A DNA stretch of 64,000 nt from Aristolochia californica (GCA_029961685.1 JARWKL010000012.1:25653227-25717226); one strand, 5' to 3'. Shown: positions 13,201-25,661, numbered from the stretch's first letter. The notes: generated by a model from the sequence alone, not told the origin. Made by a program: numbers and translations.

Positions 13201-16200
13201 AAGAGGTTTTGTGCATGCAAGACATTGAAGAACCACATTGGCGAAGCAGCTGTACAGACATCAGCAATTTAAGCATAAGAAATAAAAAAGAAAACAAGAT
13301 CACTTTAGTAACCAACTAAAAGGAAGTGCACCCAAGTATCACAAATTAATATCCCAGAAGTTAGGGTAATAAGATAATGAACAAGGTCATATTTCATTTT
13401 TTCTTTAGCACACAAACCTGTTTCCACAGTTGAGAAGCCCACAAGGTGGGAATCCTGGATTGTCCCAGTTAAAAAGCTTCACAAATTCATCGTAAGGGAA
13501 TAGAACCTGGAATTTATCATGAAAGATTAATAGAAACCAAGGAAATCCCAGATACCAAGGTAGAGTCATCCCTCATCAAGTCAAATACCTTGAGAGGCTG
13601 TGTCAGCTCTTTACAAGTTCCACGAGCTATCAAGAAAGGAGGTGGACCACTAGGGTTATCCACTGATCCAGCTCTCCTTTTGGAAAATGCAATTGAGTCC
13701 ACACGGTCAACAAACTTCATGTCCCTGCATTTGTTTTTGTGACCTGTTCTCCAGTCCCGTGACTGGCAAGTTGTGGAACTGAAAATAGGATGGTAGTCTT
13801 AACCTTACTTGTTTATTTAATGTATAACAAATACCTTCAGGACTTACAACAAAAACTACTAAAACAAATACAGAAGACCAGAGAAGACAAGTAGATTGGA
13901 AAGAGCAAGTTTAGCAAACAATTAATCAAAGCAAATCCCATGAATTCAGTATAATATAACAAAATTAGAAGCATTTCATTCACAACAGAAACCAAAATCT
14001 TTGTTTAAGCAAGCACCAAGTAAATTACCGGATAGTTTTTTATAAGAAATCAACCTTCTTATTTTTCAAGTTATAAGCTATCTTCAAATGCCCAGATAGA
14101 TATATCCTACCTCCTTTTCAAGTTATTATTTGCTACTTCAATGCTTGATTGGTCTTCTTCAAGTGTTTGCTCTCCACCTTTTTTTTTTTTTTTTTTTTTT
14201 TTGTTTTTGATGTTGATTACACATGCAACCCCCCACTGTGGTAAGACATGAACTCAACACACTTGAAACCCCTCATGAAAACATTGAGACAAAGGCCCAA
14301 GCCACCTTCTTAAGCTTCAATTCCATTGAACCTTATAATTGTACACTACTGAATCTTTCTCGTACATGTGCAATCCATCTCACTCAAACAACACTCCCCC
14401 CATTTTCGTTTCCATCTGTACTACTCCTACCTGTTCATTAACAAACTTTTTTTTTCTTTTTTTCTAGTTTTTCTTCATCTCAAAATTATCAGTCCTGCCC
14501 CATTCATCTTCTACAGATGATGCTTCTCTAATGCCCAGTACTTCCCTCCACTTTTGCTATATGGTCCAAAAGCCACAAAAATTTGCAAAAATTTTACCTT
14601 TACCACTTCTGCTACATGTTCTTCATTCAGCCACAAAATTTTATCATGTATGATACATTTTCTTTTTCATTTGATGCCTCATTCTCAACCTCTAGTGGCA
14701 TTCAATCTTGGGATCTAAATTTGAGATGCATCTTATCCGAAGAGCAAAATAAGCAAGCCGGTGTGTCACCCTCATAGATTAAAAAATACATCCGGACCAC
14801 AGGCAATGACCTTATGATCTAGAAGAGAGATCTTTTGGGGTTACACTTACTCGCCATAAAGCATGCTTACTTTTGTGACTTTGATCCTTCTCTGGAACTT
14901 GTTGCATCTATCTATTAGGTCATGTTGTGCTGACTAAAGTTACTCCATTCATTCGGTTTACTAAACAAAAGGCAAGATCCTTACTACCTTTCAGTTGTGT
15001 AGGGAAGGAATGTGTACTCAAGATTCAACTTGTAAGATTTTTGGTGTTGAGGAAGCAGTTGTTCACATCCTCCTCCATTGCACCTTCACCAGCCACATTT
15101 TGGGCACTTTGGTTCTTAAGTTTGCTCTTCAAATTTTGCTTTCCACCCTCCTTCCCTGCCCCTCTAGTGCCATTATTAGCTCTCCATTTGAGCGTATTAT
15201 TTCATACAAATTATATGATCATTGAAGAGGGTACAACTGGTAACTTACTCTAGGCCAGTGAATTCCTGGACTTCAATAATCTCCCAACTCCACTACCAGA
15301 GAAATTTGGGTATATGTTATAAACATTCAATATCATCCAATTGTGGCATCTGTCCAGTGTTCTCTACTCTTTATGCAATTCCATGGAAGGATATGGTCCT
15401 TCTACAGGGTCTTAGGGCCTTCTCGCTCTCTCTAAACCTCTCATGGTTGAGTGTGATCCAGGCAGGGTTCAAGGGATTCCCCTCCGAATGCTGTCTACAA
15501 TTTATTTAGCCAAGACAAAGGATATTTTTAAAACTTTCAACTATCTCTTGAACCCAAATTCCAAAACATGTGAATTGGTCAGTCGATCTCGTGGCTAATA
15601 GTGAACTACCAGCCAATACAATGTTGTTGGGCAATGCTTCCATTTAATTATTTTTGTATTATTATTTTTATCTCTTTTACATTTGCAATTGTTGATTTTT
15701 TCTCTAAGTTGTACTACTCATATTCCTCTCAGGAACCTCTTCTTAATTTAATCTTTGTTATCATCAGTATAAAAATTTTAAAAACATTACAAATCCACTT
15801 TAAAAATAACTAAATTACTTTTGCTAATACTAATTAAATCTTTGGGGCTCCAACCGTATGATCTCCTGATTTGTATTACATAAATGAAAGCAGCGATGAT
15901 CAAAAGCTCAAATCAAATACATTTAATGGACAACTGTAGCTATTTACATCAATTGTTTGCACATTCAAGCAGATAAACAATCATGAAGAGCATCCCAGGC
16001 TTACATAAACTTCTGAAGTTAACTAGTTAAATATTGCACTCAGACAGACCACTAATACAAGCAGTATTCATTATAAGATCACCAGATACTAAAAGTACAA
16101 ATCCATCCAACAGATACAGCCCAAAACCAAGATCACACTACAGACTGCAAAAAGTTTCCCTCATTGAATGGAGTAAACTGGGTAGCTTTACGGATCAGCA

Positions 16201-16962
16201 GCCAAAGTAACTGGGAACTTTTTTGTCCACAGAAATAATTATTGACGTTCGCTTTTCTCTTTTTTCACTTTATCTTTTATCCCTTTTTTGTGAACATCGT
16301 TTTTCTGAGGTCTTATATCCTTGCTGTTGCAGTTTCATGCCCGTTGTATGTTTTCCATACTTTGAAACTTCCGTGCTCTTTTATCATTTTCACAACAGTG
16401 CTACCCAATGATTAACCAAAATAAGTACGCAATTATATGCCCTTACACAGCATTCCATAATCGCTCCACGACTACAGAATTTTTTCTTTTTGAAGTGCAA
16501 AACTACCGAAATTTCAATACAATTATTGAGATTAGAAAGTTAGGAGACGAAGTTTGTGATTCAGTAAAATGAAATGCAACCCAAGACAGTATCTTGGCAC
16601 CAAAGAAACGATTAATCGACCAAATTTTTCCACTAAATGAAAAGATTTAAAGGATATTAAACCCCTCCAGGCAGACAAAAAGCGTACCAGTAGCGAACAG
16701 CCTTGCAGCCAGAACATTGCTTGCGTCCCGACTCCCCACAGACAATACAAGATATGCCCGCCACGGTGACTGTGGACCCACCGGACATCATCTGACTCCG
16801 GCGGCAGTCCTCCGCGGAGTCCCCGTCGAACTTGGCGTCGACAACAAAATACCTGGAGGCCGTGGACTTGACAAGATGAACCAATCCTAGGAGGAGGAGC
16901 ACAGCTGTGGCAACGAATTGCAAGAGCACTGAGAGATCGAAGGGGAAACCCGAGACATGCAT
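4243..16962 (-). CDS. UBP19: MYND-type ubiquitin carboxyl-terminal hydrolase (UBP18/19-like), 11 exons
   Basis: Cysteine protease removing ubiquitin from proteins. Exons on the minus strand: 16962-16688, 13778-13589, 13506-13418, 13249-13164, 13068-12906, 12802-12679, 10704-10547, 8741-8657, 8569-8357, 7054-6993 and 5698-4243. All borders are GT-AG and sum to 2901 bp, 966 aa plus stop. A membrane anchor spans residues 12-30. A MYND zinc finger (C72, C75, C83, C86, C92 to about 109) is split by intron 1. The USP core has the Cys box [16 protein letters not shown] (C186), QEDAHEF (260-266), CTKC and CDGC zinc pairs, and the His box FFGHYICY (H442) with NWYRIDD, ending near YMLLYSR (~480). The 480-residue tail is acidic and Ser/Glu-rich, longer than I recall for Arabidopsis UBP18/19, and has a 75-residue tandem repeat. 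All catalytic residues are present. The N-terminus (FVATAV...[13 protein letters not shown]) is why I favour UBP18/19 over UBP15/16. Confidence 0.93.
5179..5628 (-). repeat. 75-residue tandem repeat in the UBP C-terminal tail
   Basis: Two consecutive 225-bp units in frame within the last UBP exon. Each encodes, with differences, SVE(P/T)AG(I/V)(S/P)TSVN, then SEGGN(Q/H)C(K/E)QTEST, then GPELEVEE(P/S)VYMD, and ends DVPIKED. The divergence between the units shows an old duplication kept in frame. Confidence 0.85.
6463..6742 (-). mobile_element. 5'-truncated LINE insertion with 16-bp target-site duplication
   Basis: Inside the UBP intron between 5698 and 6993. The 16-bp sequence cacattttgagcactt occurs at 6463-6478 and again at 6727-6742. 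The 248 bp between ends, on the minus strand, in an A-run (ATAAAAAAA next to the duplication). It encodes the C-terminal tail of a LINE RNase H domain, [24 protein letters not shown] (here [20 protein letters not shown]). A short poly(A) end, 5' truncation and a target duplication are the signature of LINE target-primed reverse transcription. Confidence 0.88.
10098..10240. repeat. (AT)n microsatellite and (GGA)n tract in a UBP intron
   Basis: An uninterrupted AT dinucleotide run lies near 10100-10124. A short GAG/GGA trinucleotide run lies near 10219-10239. Both are in the intron between UBP exons 8741-8657 and 10704-10547. Open frames across them are repeat artefacts. Confidence 0.85.
11513..11735. 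repeat. 24-bp direct repeats flanking a 175-bp segment
   Basis: An identical 24-mer (gtgtcttcaagcatg... to ...ctaga) occurs at 11513-11536 and 11712-11735, in a UBP intron. It contains the palindrome agcatgcatgct. The 175 bp between shows no terminal inverted repeat or coding potential that I can see. Confidence 0.7.
14178..14204. repeat. Poly(T) tract in UBP intron 1
   Basis: A run of about 23 T, broken only at its end by a G. It may be the poly(A) tail of a reverse-strand retroposed sequence, but I see no recognisable body next to it. Confidence 0.6.
14900..15540 (+). mobile_element. LINE fragment: reverse-transcriptase zinc-binding (zf-RVT) region
   Basis: It lies in the 2.9-kb first intron of UBP, in the opposite orientation. 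Frame 14995-15225 reads [19 protein letters not shown] then [10 protein letters not shown], matching the zf-RVT pattern C-x2-C-x-G-x-E-E-x3-H-x-L-L-H-C downstream of plant LINE reverse transcriptases. One zinc Cys is replaced by Phe, and stops interrupt both flanks. About 130 further bases on the 3' side may belong to the element but are not diagnostic. Confidence 0.6.
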
Positions 16963-17610
16963 CTACGCTTCCGATCAGAGCCCGTAGCGGTTTTCATCGA
17001 TTTCCCGGCGAGGTTACAGATACTCGGACCCGCATACCATATAACCCGACTCCTCTCTCCTTTCTCGATTGCTTCTCGCCGCCTCCCTATATTTGTCGAT
17101 TCACTTCCGGACTCCCGGGAAGGCAGGGGTGCTTACTACGCACTCCAGTGTTCTTTCCTGCGTGCGTTCGCCTCCGTCCGTCTCTCAAGTCTTGCGTGAC
17201 TCTTGACAATCACGAAGAAACCTGTGTCGCTAAAAGGTGTAGGGTGATACCGGTCTAAGCCCACTTTCCATTTAGTTAGCCGGGCCCACTTACCCCGATT
17301 GGTAAACAACTGTCAGCGTTGTGCGATATGAAGTTTCGATCGTAATCACCCTCTCCAGAAGGGGCTAGTGGCATCCGGAAAGTACTGAAATTGATGGATT
17401 AAAAAAGCATAATGAGCCTCTAGCTTCCCCTCCCGTGACGAACAAGGAGGTCCGGCTATAGGGCCCACGCTCTTCACTGAATCTATTCCGGCCTGTAAAA
17501 AGCTTGCTACGGTCTTGGACAAGATAAAAAAGATAGTCTTACTCAATTCAAGGGTTCTGAGATTACATGTCAAGAATATTTTCCGTTGCAATTAATAAAT
17601 TAAACGCAGG
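16963..17610. other. UBP promoter and 5'UTR region
   Basis: The first ~270 bases upstream of the UBP start codon are more GC-rich and CT/GA-rich than the intron sequence, as expected for a housekeeping promoter and 5'UTR. I do not see a clear TATA box on the minus strand. Several short open frames here overlap on both strands and look accidental. Confidence 0.45.
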
Positions 17611-17769
17611 GTACTTAATAGTGAGTTCAATGCAGCAGAAGAGTTGCATTCGCAAGTTGGCTACCCGGCGGTGGAGAAGCTGAACTTCCGATGCTTAATT
17701 CAGATGAGCGAGTACCCCAGAGATGTGACGTTCTTTGCTGGCCAGGGCATTCGGCTGATCGACTTATGA
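17611..17769 (+). pseudogene. Orphan exon-like fragment, unknown family
   Basis: After an acceptor-like aacgcag, a 52-codon frame runs to TGA at 17767-17769. It reads LNSEFNAAEELHSQVGYPAV..., then EKLNFRCLIQMSEYPRDVTF, and ends GQGIRLIDL. Its composition is that of a folded protein and its third-position GC exceeds that of its surroundings, so it looks like a terminal exon. No matching upstream exons are visible, and 17.2-17.6 kb holds no further coding. I do not recognise the family. It may be a transduplicated piece carried by a transposon, or a real last exon of a gene I could not assemble. Confidence 0.4.
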
Positions 17770-19394
17770 TGCTTGGCTAGAGAACGGTTTCTTACATTTC
17801 TTAAGACAAGGGAGACGAGAACATGGGAAGATCAAAGAAGGGCGTCCAATCATAAGTCTTAATTCATCGAAGGGCGTCCAAGAAATCGAGAACCGAATAA
17901 CAATCGTTGGAATTTCAAGTGTACCAACAGTATTTGGTTTAGGCTTGGCAATAGACCCCAAACTGTGTAACGGAAAATTTTAAACTTAGTTTGGATTAAT
18001 AGATCAGATATGAGAGTCACCATATCATATTAGGCAAAATCCAGAGACTTCATGAAGTACAAGACTTTATTAACTAAGTGCTTAAGTTTAATTAAATGTT
18101 CACTATAATAATTTACGTTATTGTATTTTACATAACAATGTGAATTGGTGGGATTTAACAATTGGCTTTTTCTTAAAATTTGGATTTTAATTGAATCATG
18201 TTTCTCTCGGTCGGACAATATCTGCTTATTCTTTGAAAAGAAGATATCCAAAAGGAAACATTCACGAGAATGAAAGGTAAAATCCATGTCCTGATGTTCA
18301 AATGACGAACAAGAGGGTCAGAGCAGCCTCGTACTGGATCCGCTCACCTCATCACCGAGCACATACACAAATGAATTCAGTACGGCACATAAAAGAGCAA
18401 TGCAACCCACACAAACCAAAGTTAAAATACAATGACAGAAAACGATAAGAGAGTGCCAGGGCTACAGAAAACGCAATTAAGAAAGGCCTAAGAAACTGAA
18501 TGTTCTAGTGTCCAATCTGGCTAACAATACAGAAACATATCATCAAAACAGAAAACGAGCCAAGCACATGCATTAATGTACATCGAATTCTTCAACTTTT
18601 TTGCTCGCGAAGAAAGGAATTCAAAATTTTGCGTACATTTTAGAATTAAGGATTTCATAGAACGTACGTCAATGACAAGAAATAAGTTCAGCTTCTCATT
18701 GACCTACAAATTCGTATACCACAAATCTTGAGTCAAGTTCTAACATATACATCTCTTCCGCCACATGCAACATACAGTACCATTAAATAGTCAACCAACC
18801 GCAGTGACAGACATACATCAAACAGAATTCCCCCTGAAGACTAGCATAAAAAAAGAATTCATCTCGAGGATTAGATAATTTCTATTTTCTCAAATGAAAG
18901 ATGACATTCAAGATTCTGGGAGCAACTTCCAACAGCAGGTGACAATTACTGGCAGGCCGTAAAAGGGCAGCGGATTGAGAAGTGGTCCTTACACTCGACA
19001 CTAAGAATCGACTTTAGGAAGAAATAGTGCTTAAAGGTCGCAGAAAATAAGAATATTTGCAACCTTTATCACTTACACTTTCTTGACAATTACAGACTAT
19101 AGGGTCACTGGAAGAACCTGCTCAACACTATCTACAGACCAAACCGGCCTTGTATCAGCTGGTGTACAACAGAATGTGAAGTTCATACATCTGCTGATGG
19201 GAAAGTAGACTTTAAAAGTAAGCATGAACAGCAAATGCAGCCACACTGAGGATAAAGTAGGGGGGTGGGGTGAGAAAAGAAATAATGTGATAAGCTAGGG
19301 CATCATCAGTCTGCTGCACAAGTACTAATAGAACACTAGTTTCATAGACATTGATACAGAGCTCTCATAAAACAAAAATGATGTAAACCTTTCT
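17770..19394. other. Spacer and PP2A-A 3'UTR region
   Basis: The PP2A-A 3'UTR should occupy roughly the last few hundred bases before 19395. The rest is AT-rich with short open frames that resemble nothing known. No repeats with clear ends were seen. Confidence 0.5.
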
Positions 19395-22300
19395 CTAGCT
19401 AGACATCATAAGTTGATCACTGGACTGAAGGGCCTCGCCTGCGAAGAACCTCACGTCTACATCCGGGTCCTCACTCAGCTCAACTAAACATGGACGGATC
19501 TGCTGTTCCACCACCTACATAACAGAAGCAATACCAAAGCAGTTTGTTATTAACGTTTGTTATTGTCAACAACCAGACACAAAAGTGTGGTGAAACTTAC
19601 TGAGTGGTCAACTATAGGAATGAGGGATTGCAACACCTTTGCTACGTTGAATTTAATATTAGGTACCCTGAAGGAGTGCAGCCTCAAGTAAGACCTTGTA
19701 AAAGACAGCAATGGCAAATAAAGGTAATTACTGTGATTTCAGATTGGGTACCTGTCTTTCGAAGCATTAATTACCACGGGCAACAATTTCTGGCATGTGA
19801 TCTCAGAACCCATGACTGGAGCAAGCAGAGATATTGCATGAAGAATAGTCATCCGGTAAAGATAATGTGGGTTGCTGATCATGTCCAACACCTTTTGAGA
19901 ACATACAACATTAGCAGTAAAAAGGTACCCAGATTAGGATTCTCCTCAAAAAGCAAAAAGATAAACATAAATAACATGATCATTGGACTGACAGACACGA
20001 AGAAAAAAAATCACAAACAGGACACAGCCCCAAAACATGGTTATCATTCTTGAGGACAGTCCAGAAGAGGTTCCAGTCAAATGAAGCTGGTGACACATCC
20101 TTACTGGTATAATGCAGTATGGAGTCAAGAAAAGAGACAAGTCATCCAAAGCTAGCACAATAACTAGGAAAGCAACAAACAAACCTGTGGAATTATATGC
20201 TGCATTGCCCATTCAGGACCAAATTCCTCAGCAAGCCGCTTCAGGTTATTAGCAGCTGCATCACGAATAGAGTAAACCTGAAACATCAGATCAAATTGTC
20301 AAACAGAGATCCCTCCATTAGTGCAAAAATAGGACAATTATACAGAACAGAAAAAATAGATCAACTTTCCCAGCATTTTTAAGTTAAGAAGCATAGACAA
20401 ATGAGACTTGGGAGTGCTATCTTTCTTCTAAACAAAAAACAGTATGACAAGCATAATAGCAACAATTACAGCAAAAACAGAGAAACTGAAACCAGAATTA
20501 CCACATAGTTACCTCCTCAATATAGAATAACTTTGAAGAAGTCAATAGCCTGAGTGAGGCCACAAAAAAGTAAACTAGAAAATAGACATTGCTATAGAAA
20601 GAATACAGATACCTTATCTTCCAACCATTGCATGCAAAGAGCACCAAGCTTATCATCAAAGAAACCCACACCCAGCTGACTAGCTAATAAAGGAATGTAC
20701 TCAATGATTGCCAGCCGGACCCTCCAATGTCTGTCTTCTGCAAGCTCAACAATGGCTGGCAATAGTGACTGAGACAATAGATCAATTCCAATTACCTGCA
20801 GAAAATGTCAAATATCAATCCAGCGCGCACTTATATAGAGCATATTTATACCAAACTAATGGTTTTACCACTTCCATAATAACAACAGCTTATTGATTAT
20901 CAGCAACTAACAAAAATCAAAACTACAGAAATACAGGTTTGGGCACTTGGATGAATGAAGAACTTGCAATTAAAGGGCAGCAGATCAAAGGAAAAGAACC
21001 CAGATCAAATAACGTATCACAAAATAGTATGCATAATGTGACTATGAAGTTTTCAGATACCTGGTTCACTTGATCAAGCTTGCTAATTATATTGAGCCTG
21101 ACATCAGGGAACTCATCTTTCAGAAGAGAAAGAAAGATTGGGAGAAGTTGCTCAATTGTTGCATCCTGCACATAACACCACAGGCTAAAATTTAGCAAGC
21201 CATAGACAGAATAAAGTAAAGGATTCTTCAGAAATTATAAATAAGAATCTGTATCAATTAGACGTAGAACAACTCATATAGAAAATATTAAACAATACGC
21301 AGCAAATTAACTGATTAGCAGCTACTCAATCCTTACCTTTCCAAGAACTGGAGCCATTCCCATTATTACCGAAGCCAAAGCAGAGCGGACATGTTGAGAA
21401 GAATCCGACGACAGCTCCTGCAGAAATCAATGTAGTATTCAATGCAAGGGTTAAAGAGAAATAACAATTGAATTATACAGGAGAAAAGTTCTACTATATA
21501 TTGTACCTTCACACAAGGAAGAATATGCTGAATTGCAAGTTGAGGGTTAAGAATCCTGCAAAATTTGGTTACTTTTCCAGCAGCTGCTATTCGTACTTCT
21601 GCTTCATTGTCTCGAAGAAGACGCACATATGCCGGCACCAAGTCCGTCCTATTGCAACCCAATTTTAAGAAAGAATATATATCAATTGCAGTTAAGTTTT
21701 GTAAACTCAGCTTTCCCTAAGCATTCGAACATCTGAAATCCATTAAAGAAGATAAACACATGGAAAAAAATATAGCTTCAAACTCTAGGCAACTGTATAG
21801 AAGTAGATCACAAAGAAGAAAAGTTCTTGTAGACATAATTACATCATTCTGTGGTACATGATTCTGTGGACATAGATCTTCAGGTATACGTTGCACTAAT
21901 AAAACATCAGTAGAATTACCTGGTTGGCTCAGGGCCAACTGCTTCACAAAGCTCATACAGTTGATTCGCAACCATGTACCGAACACGCCAAGATTTATCC
22001 TAAAATCAAAACAAACAACTAAAAAAATTAAAACATTGGTCAATTAATGATGGTTCACATCTGCTACACTCTACAGTTCTTATTACATGCATACTGTGGG
22101 TAGGATATGAGAAAGTAATTTCACGTCTTCTTTGACAATCTGTATTACTGGGTCTAAGCTACCATTTGTGCAAAGATTGATAATCAAAAACTGGGGAAGA
22201 CAGAAAAAGGTAGAGAACATCATAGCTGACACTACCTGTGAGAAGTTAACAATGACGGGAAGGATATGAGCTACACAATCCTGAGGTTCCAGCAACTTCC

Positions 22301-25300
22301 CCAGTGCAGCACAACCCTCAACAGCCAACAACCTGACTGAATCTTGATCTGCAAAATGCCAGCAAGATCAGAGCCATATCTTAATAATTCTCACACCCAA
22401 GAGAACAGAAATAAGAAGATAGTAAAGAGAAAATCTAACTTTCACAACTTTTACAACATGCAGATAGATTACCAAGAGTACTAATACAGATTGGGCACAA
22501 ATAAGCTGTTATCATGCTAACAGGATAAACGTCAGTAGAAGTACTTTAGATACATGCATAATCATGACATCTTGATGACTGTTTTTTTTTCCAATTGAGG
22601 GAATTATTAATCAATAACATAAGGTACCTAATGAAATCAACAAATAAGAAACCTTATAAGTTACTGTTCACAAAACAAAGTGTGACACATAATCCATGAA
22701 TCCTCAACTTCAAGTCTAGCTGCTATGCCTTAGACTAAATTGTCATATACGAAGGAAGGAATTCTCAACATTTTAAGGCACGCTTGGTATCAGCAGAGAG
22801 TCATCTACTACAAGTGGCTTTCCATCCATATTGCTAAAATTCTCCAAACCACCTCTTCTTGATGACTTCAAAGTATCCCTAGGACTAAGCTCACTGATGA
22901 CTTCAAGTATCCCTAGGACTAGCTCACCTAAGCTTATCAACATCGAAATCTTTTAGACTTCAATCCAGAGACAGTTTTGCACTTTTTTGGTCCTTGAAAG
23001 TACATATTACATGTTAATTGGATTTGTGCATACATATATGCAGACATAGAATTCCCCAAAAATTGGATGCATACATATATAAACAAATGAAAAATCACCT
23101 TAGCCCCGCACAGGACTAACTTCTTCCTCAATGAACCACATAACCAAATAAATGCATTTAGCTAGATCCCCCCGAAAAAAAAAAGTGATCATCAAGTCAT
23201 TTCCTCCACTTGAATAAGGAATACAATGAGCAATTTGACATGGAAAACTATAGCAAAGGAAGTAAATTATACCAGCAGTGGCCTCATGGAAATTTGACCA
23301 CACTCGTTGAAACTGAGCAAGAACAATGAGTAGAAACAAGCAAAACAGTAAAGATATTACATACCATCCTGAGTCAAATCCTCAAATATTGTCATGATAT
23401 CAGTCTTCAGGTGGGCAGGTTCAACAGTAGCGGCAAATTTCCCCAGGTTTGATGCAGCAGATCTTCTCACCATAGGCATATCATCTTGGCATAACTGGCT
23501 ATATATAGACCTCAATTCTGCTTTCAGCAGCTCTGGTGCACTAGGGTATGCAATATGAAACAGCCCACATGATGAAACTCGAGCAGTAAACCACTCACCA
23601 GCAGCAAGTCTCTGGAGCAGCACAACAAATATATAAGAGGAAAATACAAGAGGCAGAGAACTCGCACCATATGGCAAAAAATGAGATCCCAAGACTAAAG
23701 AGGAACACAGCCTCAATACCATGCAATGAGAACAAATCTAAAATTCCTCTTATAGTGACAACCTTGCAATTACCTTGACATTTAAGAGAGATTTACCCAA
23801 TGTACATATGATCATCTCACAAGAATTTCTTTTAATATAGAGACAATCAACATCGATGAGCTAAAATTGAATCTGAATTATCTACTTCAATAGATATAAA
23901 TCAGTGTAAACCCTGATAGACAATACAACTGTGACTGAAGGGACAGTTCAAGATTCCTGATACCCAAAACTTTTTAGGGAAAATACCTAATTTCATATAA
24001 ACTTCTCCAGCCTTTAGCATTCCTTTTGCCTTTTTTTCATGCCTATGTTAGCATTATGTGAGGTTTCCCTTTAGAATTGACAAGTTAAAAGCAAGACAAG
24101 AGGAACTATAAATTTTATTTTATTTTTGAAAAAAAATTTGTTCCCAAAGCTTCACTTGAGACCTCACAATGTTGTACATCTGATTGTCATTACACAATTT
24201 ACAAAGTTTAGTTTATATTCTCATGTAGAACTTATTTCCAGAAGTAATAAAAATAATGTTATTAATAACTGCAGCAGTACAATATAAAAATCCCATGGCT
24301 TCAATAGGTCTTAAGTTGAAAATTGATACAGGTTGGTCAGCATCTTGCAGTTCAGCTATTGAGTATTTAGTCAATCTCAACGAACACTCGAAAGAACAAT
24401 GAATATATTAATTTATCAAGAGCAATTCATCACTACCATCAAAAGCCTAGTTACATAGAGGTTAGTCACATCATTTAGATGACAGACCACTAACCAGATA
24501 CTTCTTTTTACCTATCCAAAAAACAATTACACAGTAAAAACAGAACTCCATGACTTCACCAGGTATGAAATGAATGAAAGACAGTATAGTCAGTGTCAAA
24601 AAGACCACAGAACTTTTAGTCCATTTCAACTAACACTTGAACAGACCAAATTTTTCACTTCATGAAGAAGTTAATTGATTAACAGAAATCTGTAATCTAG
24701 TCTAAATTAGTTACATACAGGTCACTTCAATATCTTAGTGAAAAGTCAGTGTTTAAAAATGCTCAAAACTTGTTTGCTAGCCAACAACACCTCAAATTAG
24801 AAAAGCTAGTCTAAATTAGTCATATAAAGGTCACTTGAATAGCTAAATGAAAGGTCACAGAGTTTAAAAAAGCTCAACTAACAGAGTCATGGCCTGGGTT
24901 CCAGTTGTCAAATGACACTAACAAGGACATGGAAGTAAAGAAATAGACATACTTATCAGTTCAATGTGGTTGTGCCTTTAACACAATGGTTACATGGGAG
25001 GAATTCTAGTGTGAGGTCTTGGATTCAAGCGCCACTAAGTAGGTTTAACATTCAAAAAATAAAAATAAAACTTGAAGAAAGGTTTGACCAATACAAACCA
25101 ATGCTGCTCTGCACAAAGAGAAAGCCCAAATTTATAATTAAGAAAAATAATTTAAAACCATCACTCTAATTCTATTTCAACACCTTTATTAATACATATG
25201 CATTAACCCAGTTCAATACAATCCATATTGTAGTTAACAAAACAAGGAAAAAGGGAACATAGACTTGCCTTGACAAGAGGGATGAACCAGTCCACTAAAT

Positions 25301-25661
25301 CACTTTCCTTCATTTGGGCCCCAATGCGGCATAATGATTCAACAGCTTTGTCCCTCACACAAGTTTCCTCCACAGTGCAAAGTGTTTCCAGAGGGGGGAG
25401 CAGTACATGAGCATAGTCCACACCACCAACATATGGAATAAATACTCCTAATTCTTCTGCCATGGCAAGAAGCACCTCGTCATCGTCATCATTGTTTTCA
25501 CTAAGAAAAGGAATCAATTCTTTCCTGGTTCTCTCCTCTCCAAGGGCCCGTGCGATTGTTGATAGCCTGCGTATGGAGTTCAACCGTAGCTGGATGTCTT
25601 CATTTTTCAGTTCATCTATCAAAATGGCGATCGGATACAGTGGTTCATCAATCATAGCCAT
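19395..25661 (-). CDS. PP2AA: Protein phosphatase 2A 65-kDa scaffolding subunit A, 12 coding exons
   Basis: HEAT-repeat scaffold that holds the PP2A catalytic and B subunits, in cytosol and nucleus. Exons on the minus strand: 25661-25269, 23611-23365, 22348-22236, 21999-21920, 21648-21507, 21417-21337, 21165-21061, 20795-20613, 20277-20185, 19891-19752, 19667-19601 and 19514-19395. They total 1764 bp, exactly 587 aa plus stop, the usual plant length. The start ATG gives [20 protein letters not shown]. Other landmarks are [20 protein letters not shown], the [20 protein letters not shown] loop, [69 protein letters not shown] and [17 protein letters not shown]; the C-terminus is [14 protein letters not shown] repeats fill the whole chain, with no truncation. 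The first coding intron is GC-AG. A 5'UTR exon lies near 27112-27210. It is the RCN1/PP2AA family, but I cannot assign an A1/A2/A3 orthologue. Confidence 0.97.
23612..25268 (-). other. GC-AG intron of PP2A-A
   Basis: On the minus strand exon 1 ends CTTGTCAAG and the intron opens GCAAGT; it closes with CTCCAG before AGACTTGCTGCTGG. The protein continues [18 protein letters not shown] as in other plant A subunits, and only this border gives the exact 587-residue frame. AAG/GCAAGT is the classic consensus of the minor GC-AG splice class. The intron also holds diverged direct repeats (about 24690-24870, ctagtctaaattagt...aggtcactt twice) and a SINE-like segment. Confidence 0.92.
24966..25065 (+). 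mobile_element. Possible tRNA-related SINE fragment
   Basis: The segment reads taacacaatggttacatggga, then gtgaggtcttggattcaagc, then an A-rich stretch (aaaaataaaaataaaac). This resembles plant tRNA-derived SINE heads: an A-box-like taacacaatgg and a B-box-like ggattcaagcg about 35 bp apart. I see no convincing target duplication, and the tRNA fold would be incomplete, so it is not a tRNA gene. Confidence 0.3.

Noticed and set aside
24985..25045. tRNA-like segment
   Set aside because: The B-box-like part is present, but no complete cloverleaf, acceptor stem or anticodon loop can be drawn; treated as a possible SINE instead.
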